From Desulfuromusa sp. (lineage in GTDB: Bacteria > Desulfobacterota > Desulfuromonadia > Desulfuromonadales > Geopsychrobacteraceae), in contig JAGGWI010000271.1 in the NCBI GenBank assembly GCA_021157505.1, positions 1 to 8,075 of the forward strand: a stretch of DNA of 8,075 nucleotides. Reading direction: 5' to 3'. This document shows, in pieces, positions 5,738 through 8,075 of the stretch; the stretch's first letter is position 1, and each line of letters begins with the position of its first letter. The notes beneath the pieces are model-generated. The model made no database searches. It saw nothing but the letters and a program-made list of their open reading frames with translations, and had not been told where the DNA came from. The position numbers and the translations under genes are program-made.

Positions 5738-7357
5738 TCATTCAGTCAGGCTTTCGAAAAGCAGGGCAACAGCCTCGGCACCTGGGTCATTATGGCCTTT
5801 CAGTCGGTCTTCGGAAATATAGCTGGCGCGACCAGCCTTGGCCTTGAGTATCTCAGCAGTGTGGTCGGCACCAGCGCGCGCAGCTTTCGCAGCGGCGGCA
5901 AAGCCTTCGGGCAGAGCATTAAGCGCGGGGGTAAGGGCGTCTATCATGGTTCGGTCACCAGGGCGGGCACCGCCCACCTCCTGCACCCGCGCCAATCCAG
6001 ATTTTAGAGCCTGCACATTGGTCTGACCACTGGATGTGGCATCCCCTACAGCCGAGAAAAAGATCGCTAATAACACCCCGGATGAGCCGCCCATGGTCTG
6101 ACTCAGCTCAAGACCAATGGCGCGGTACAGCTGAGTTAAATCCGCCTGCGGCAGTCTGGGAATCGCGCCTTTCAATGCTCGTGACGCTCCCGCCAGGGTC
6201 GAGCCCGTGTCTCCATCCCCCGATTGTGCATCCAATGCATTCAAAGCGGGTTCGGCCTTGATGAAAACATCGCAACAGCGCCTGATGAACTTGGCTGTCG
6301 CCGGATCGGCCGAGGGGATTGGCTTGATCGGGGTCAGTCCATCGGGAAGGGGGTGAATGACCGGAGTGTCAAGGGTCCGGCAGCCGGGCCAGCTGCCCAT
6401 CTCCACTGGGGCTTGCAGCAATGCCAGGTCATCACCGCTCACCGGCATAAGCGACACCGAAAATCCGCGCATATCAAGTGAGGTCATCATCGGAGCCGGG
6501 CCGACCAGATATTGGATACCTTCGATAATATCGGATTTGGCCAGTTCTTTGGCTAAAACGGCCATTTCCAGTGGAGTCGTCCCACCCAGATTATTGAGCA
6601 GTGCAACCAAAGGTGCGCTTCCTGCATGGGGTTTCAGCCTCTCCAATACCAGCGACATCGCATCGTGTGCACCGACAAAATCGACCAGTTCAATCCCCGG
6701 TTCCCCGTGAATCCCCAGACCCAGTTCTGCCTTGCCAGCTTCGATCCGCACCTCTTTGGGTGAACCTGGAACCGTGCAGGTGTCCAGTGACATGCCAATG
6801 CTGCAAACATTGTCAATCACCCGCGTTGCCGCAGCACAAACCGTGTCCAGATCGGCGCCCGCTTCGGCCAACGCACCAGCAATCTTGTGGACAAACAGTG
6901 TTCCTGCCACACCGCGGGCCTGTGGCAGATCCGGCAGGGCGATGTCATCATCCACGATCACCATGGCAACCTTAATACCGTAAGCTCGCGCCCGTTCCGC
7001 CGCGAGACCGAAATTCAGCCGGTCACCTGTGTAGTTTTTAACAATCAGCAAACAGCCGGGCGGGCCGGAAACAGCCAGAATACCAGCAAGTACCGCATCA
7101 ACCGAGGGCGACGCAAAAACATCGCCGCACACAGCGGCAGTCAACATTCCCTTACCGACATAACCCACATGGGCCGGTTCGTGTCCCGAGCCTCCACCTG
7201 ACACCAATGCCACTTTTGATTTATCCCAATCGTTGCGCAGGACTACCTTGATGTGGGGAAAGCCGTCCAGCCGTGCCAGCCGCCCCCTAGCTGTGAGAAG
7301 ATTGCCATCAATCGCTTCGATCACCAGGGTTTCCTTGGTATTGATAAACTGTGCCAT
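5738..7357 (-). CDS. ATP-dependent dihydroxyacetone kinase, single-chain DhaK–DhaL fusion
   Basis: Phosphorylates dihydroxyacetone to dihydroxyacetone phosphate using ATP, feeding glycolysis. The 539 residues cover a complete DhaK domain (about 1–330) fused to DhaL (about 350–539), the arrangement of the Citrobacter freundii-type enzyme rather than the PTS-dependent three-subunit form. The K domain shows SGGGSGHEPAHVGYVGKGML (53–72), NYTGDRLNF (108–116, with D112), and GIHGEPG (215–221), where H217 is the family His that binds substrate covalently. The L domain has LDAQSGDGDTGST (375–387) with the Mg-ADP binding Asps D376, D381 and D383, then GGSSG (423–427) and GDRTMIDAL (467–475). All key residues are present, so it should be active. 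ATG 7357 has AGGAG at 7369–7365, overlapping the stop codon of the upstream ABC ATPase gene 10 bases away, so the two are co-transcribed and probably coupled. GC content is well above that of the gmk–rel region. An exact sugar specificity (dihydroxyacetone versus glyceraldehyde) cannot be read from sequence. Confidence 0.95.
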   Translation of the reverse strand: MAQFINTKETLVIEAIDGNLLTARGRLARLDGFPHIKVVLRNDWDKSKVALVSGGGSGHEPAHVGYVGKGMLTAAVCGDVFASPSVDAVLAGILAVSGPPGCLLIVKNYTGDRLNFGLAAERARAYGIKVAMVIVDDDIALPDLPQARGVAGTLFVHKIAGALAEAGADLDTVCAAATRVIDNVCSIGMSLDTCTVPGSPKEVRIEAGKAELGLGIHGEPGIELVDFVGAHDAMSLVLERLKPHAGSAPLVALLNNLGGTTPLEMAVLAKELAKSDIIEGIQYLVGPAPMMTSLDMRGFSVSLMPVSGDDLALLQAPVEMGSWPGCRTLDTPVIHPLPDGLTPIKPIPSADPATAKFIRRCCDVFIKAEPALNALDAQSGDGDTGSTLAGASRALKGAIPRLPQADLTQLYRAIGLELSQTMGGSSGVLLAIFFSAVGDATSSGQTNVQALKSGLARVQEVGGARPGDRTMIDALTPALNALPEGFAAAAKAARAGADHTAEILKAKAGRASYISEDRLKGHNDPGAEAVALLFESLTE

Positions 7358-7367
7358 GATAGGTCTC

Positions 7368-8075
7368 CTAACTTTTTATGCGCTCGCCGTTGGCGCCAAA
7401 ATAAAGTGGGGATTGCGGGGTGATTCTCAGGCAGTCGCCCGGTTGGATGTGCGTGTGTGCCTCGGTCAGGGTGATCAGGTCCAGATCGTTGATCTTCAGG
7501 TGTAGCCGGGTTTGATCGCCCAAATGATCTACCCGCACCGCCTGTGCCTCATGGCCCTCACCCAAGCAGATATGCTCGGGACGTAAGCCAATGCTGGTAG
7601 CTCCTGTAGGCGCGCCAGGGAAAAGATCAGCAGGTAGAATATTGATTTTCGGCGAACCCAGCCGGCTGGCTGCGTAAATGCTGACCGGGTCTTCGTAAAT
7701 CTCGCGCGGGGTACCAAATTGCACCAGTTTCCCATGGTCAAGCACCCCAACATGGGTGGCCATTGTCATTGCCTCAGTCTGATCGTGGGTGACGTAAAGC
7801 ATGGTCGCACCAAGACTGGCCTGAATCCGCTTCAGCTCGATGCGCAAATCCGAGCGTAGCTTGGCATCGAGCGAACTGAGTGGCTCATCCATCAGGTATA
7901 CGCGCGGGTTGCGGACCAAGGCCCGCCCGATCGAGACTCGCTGCATTTCCCCGCCCGATAGCTCGGTTGCCTTGTTGTCGAGTTTGTGAGAAATCTGCAG
8001 GGTTTCAGCGACTTCACCCACCTTGCGCACGATCTCCTCAGCGGAGGTGCGCAGTATCGGCGATTTCAGCGGAAA
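7368..8075 (-). CDS. ABC transporter ATP-binding protein, CUT1 (MalK/UgpC-like) family, 5' end missing
   Basis: The C-terminal 235 residues are visible; the Walker A half lies beyond the window edge, as the frame stays open to the last base. Present are the signature LSGGEMQRV (39–47 of the visible part), Walker B VYLMDEP (59–65) with catalytic E64, the D-loop SSLDAKLR (67–74) and the switch His in YVTHDQTEAM (94–103). After the nucleotide-binding domain comes the typical GTPREIYEDPVSIYAA linker and a C-terminal TOBE-type regulatory domain with SIGLRPEHICLG. This is the pattern of ATPases that power binding-protein-dependent uptake of carbohydrates, polyols or glycerol phosphates. The first visible residues (FPLK, then TSAEEIVRKVGEVAE) fit the segment before the signature in MalK homologues. 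The permease and binding-protein genes, expected upstream (right), are not in view. The substrate is unknown; linkage to dihydroxyacetone kinase suggests a triose, polyol or a sugar yielding dihydroxyacetone. Confidence 0.93.
   Translation of the reverse strand, partial: FPLKSPILRTSAEEIVRKVGEVAETLQISHKLDNKATELSGGEMQRVSIGRALVRNPRVYLMDEPLSSLDAKLRSDLRIELKRIQASLGATMLYVTHDQTEAMTMATHVGVLDHGKLVQFGTPREIYEDPVSIYAASRLGSPKINILPADLFPGAPTGATSIGLRPEHICLGEGHEAQAVRVDHLGDQTRLHLKINDLDLITLTEAHTHIQPGDCLRITPQSPLYFGANGERIKS

Overview
The window looks like a stretch of a Desulfuromonadota-type (Geobacter/Desulfuromonas-like) chromosome. The inference rests on the housekeeping gene order gmk–rpoZ–rel–ridA facing purM–purN and rpmB; no taxonomic marker was searched. 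On the left, about 40% of bases are G or C in the sampled lines. On the right, the last 2.3 kb is clearly richer (63–70% in two sampled 60-base lines of dhaK), so the window joins two compositionally different regions.

Layout: the + strand carries the 3' end of purM (2–103), purN (136–804) and a DUF523 gene (816–1277), closely spaced and probably one transcript. They are followed by rpmB (1346–1537) with its own likely promoter. A perfect 10-bp hairpin with a T-run (1565–1595) lies between rpmB and the converging minus-strand operon. Read in transcription order, that operon is gmk (5128–4499), rpoZ (4498–4292), a long RelA/SpoT-family gene (4192–2036) and ridA (2001–1618). gmk and rpoZ abut with no spacer. 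A GC-rich hairpin separates rpoZ from the RelA/SpoT gene. Upstream of gmk there are about 600 bases with no recognisable gene (5129–5737). Beyond them, still on the minus strand, lie a single-chain ATP-dependent dihydroxyacetone kinase (7357–5738) and, 10 bases upstream of it, the truncated 3' part of a CUT1-type sugar/polyol ABC transporter ATPase gene (8075–7368).

How the genes work together: purM and purN are consecutive parts of IMP synthesis. gmk makes GDP, the precursor of GTP, which is the (p)ppGpp substrate; omega is the RNA polymerase subunit that forms part of a ppGpp site in some proteobacteria; the RelA/SpoT protein makes the alarmone. The left part is therefore a purine and stringent-response neighbourhood. 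The right part looks like a catabolic cassette in which a carbohydrate or triose/polyol is imported and dihydroxyacetone is phosphorylated for glycolysis.

The most notable observation is that the RelA/SpoT protein has lost essentially all catalytic residues of its N-terminal HD hydrolase, yet keeps an intact synthetase with the RXKD loop typical of bifunctional Rel/SpoT enzymes. No wholly new system is evident; other points of interest are the compositional break, the empty region upstream of gmk, and the rpoZ–rel hairpin.
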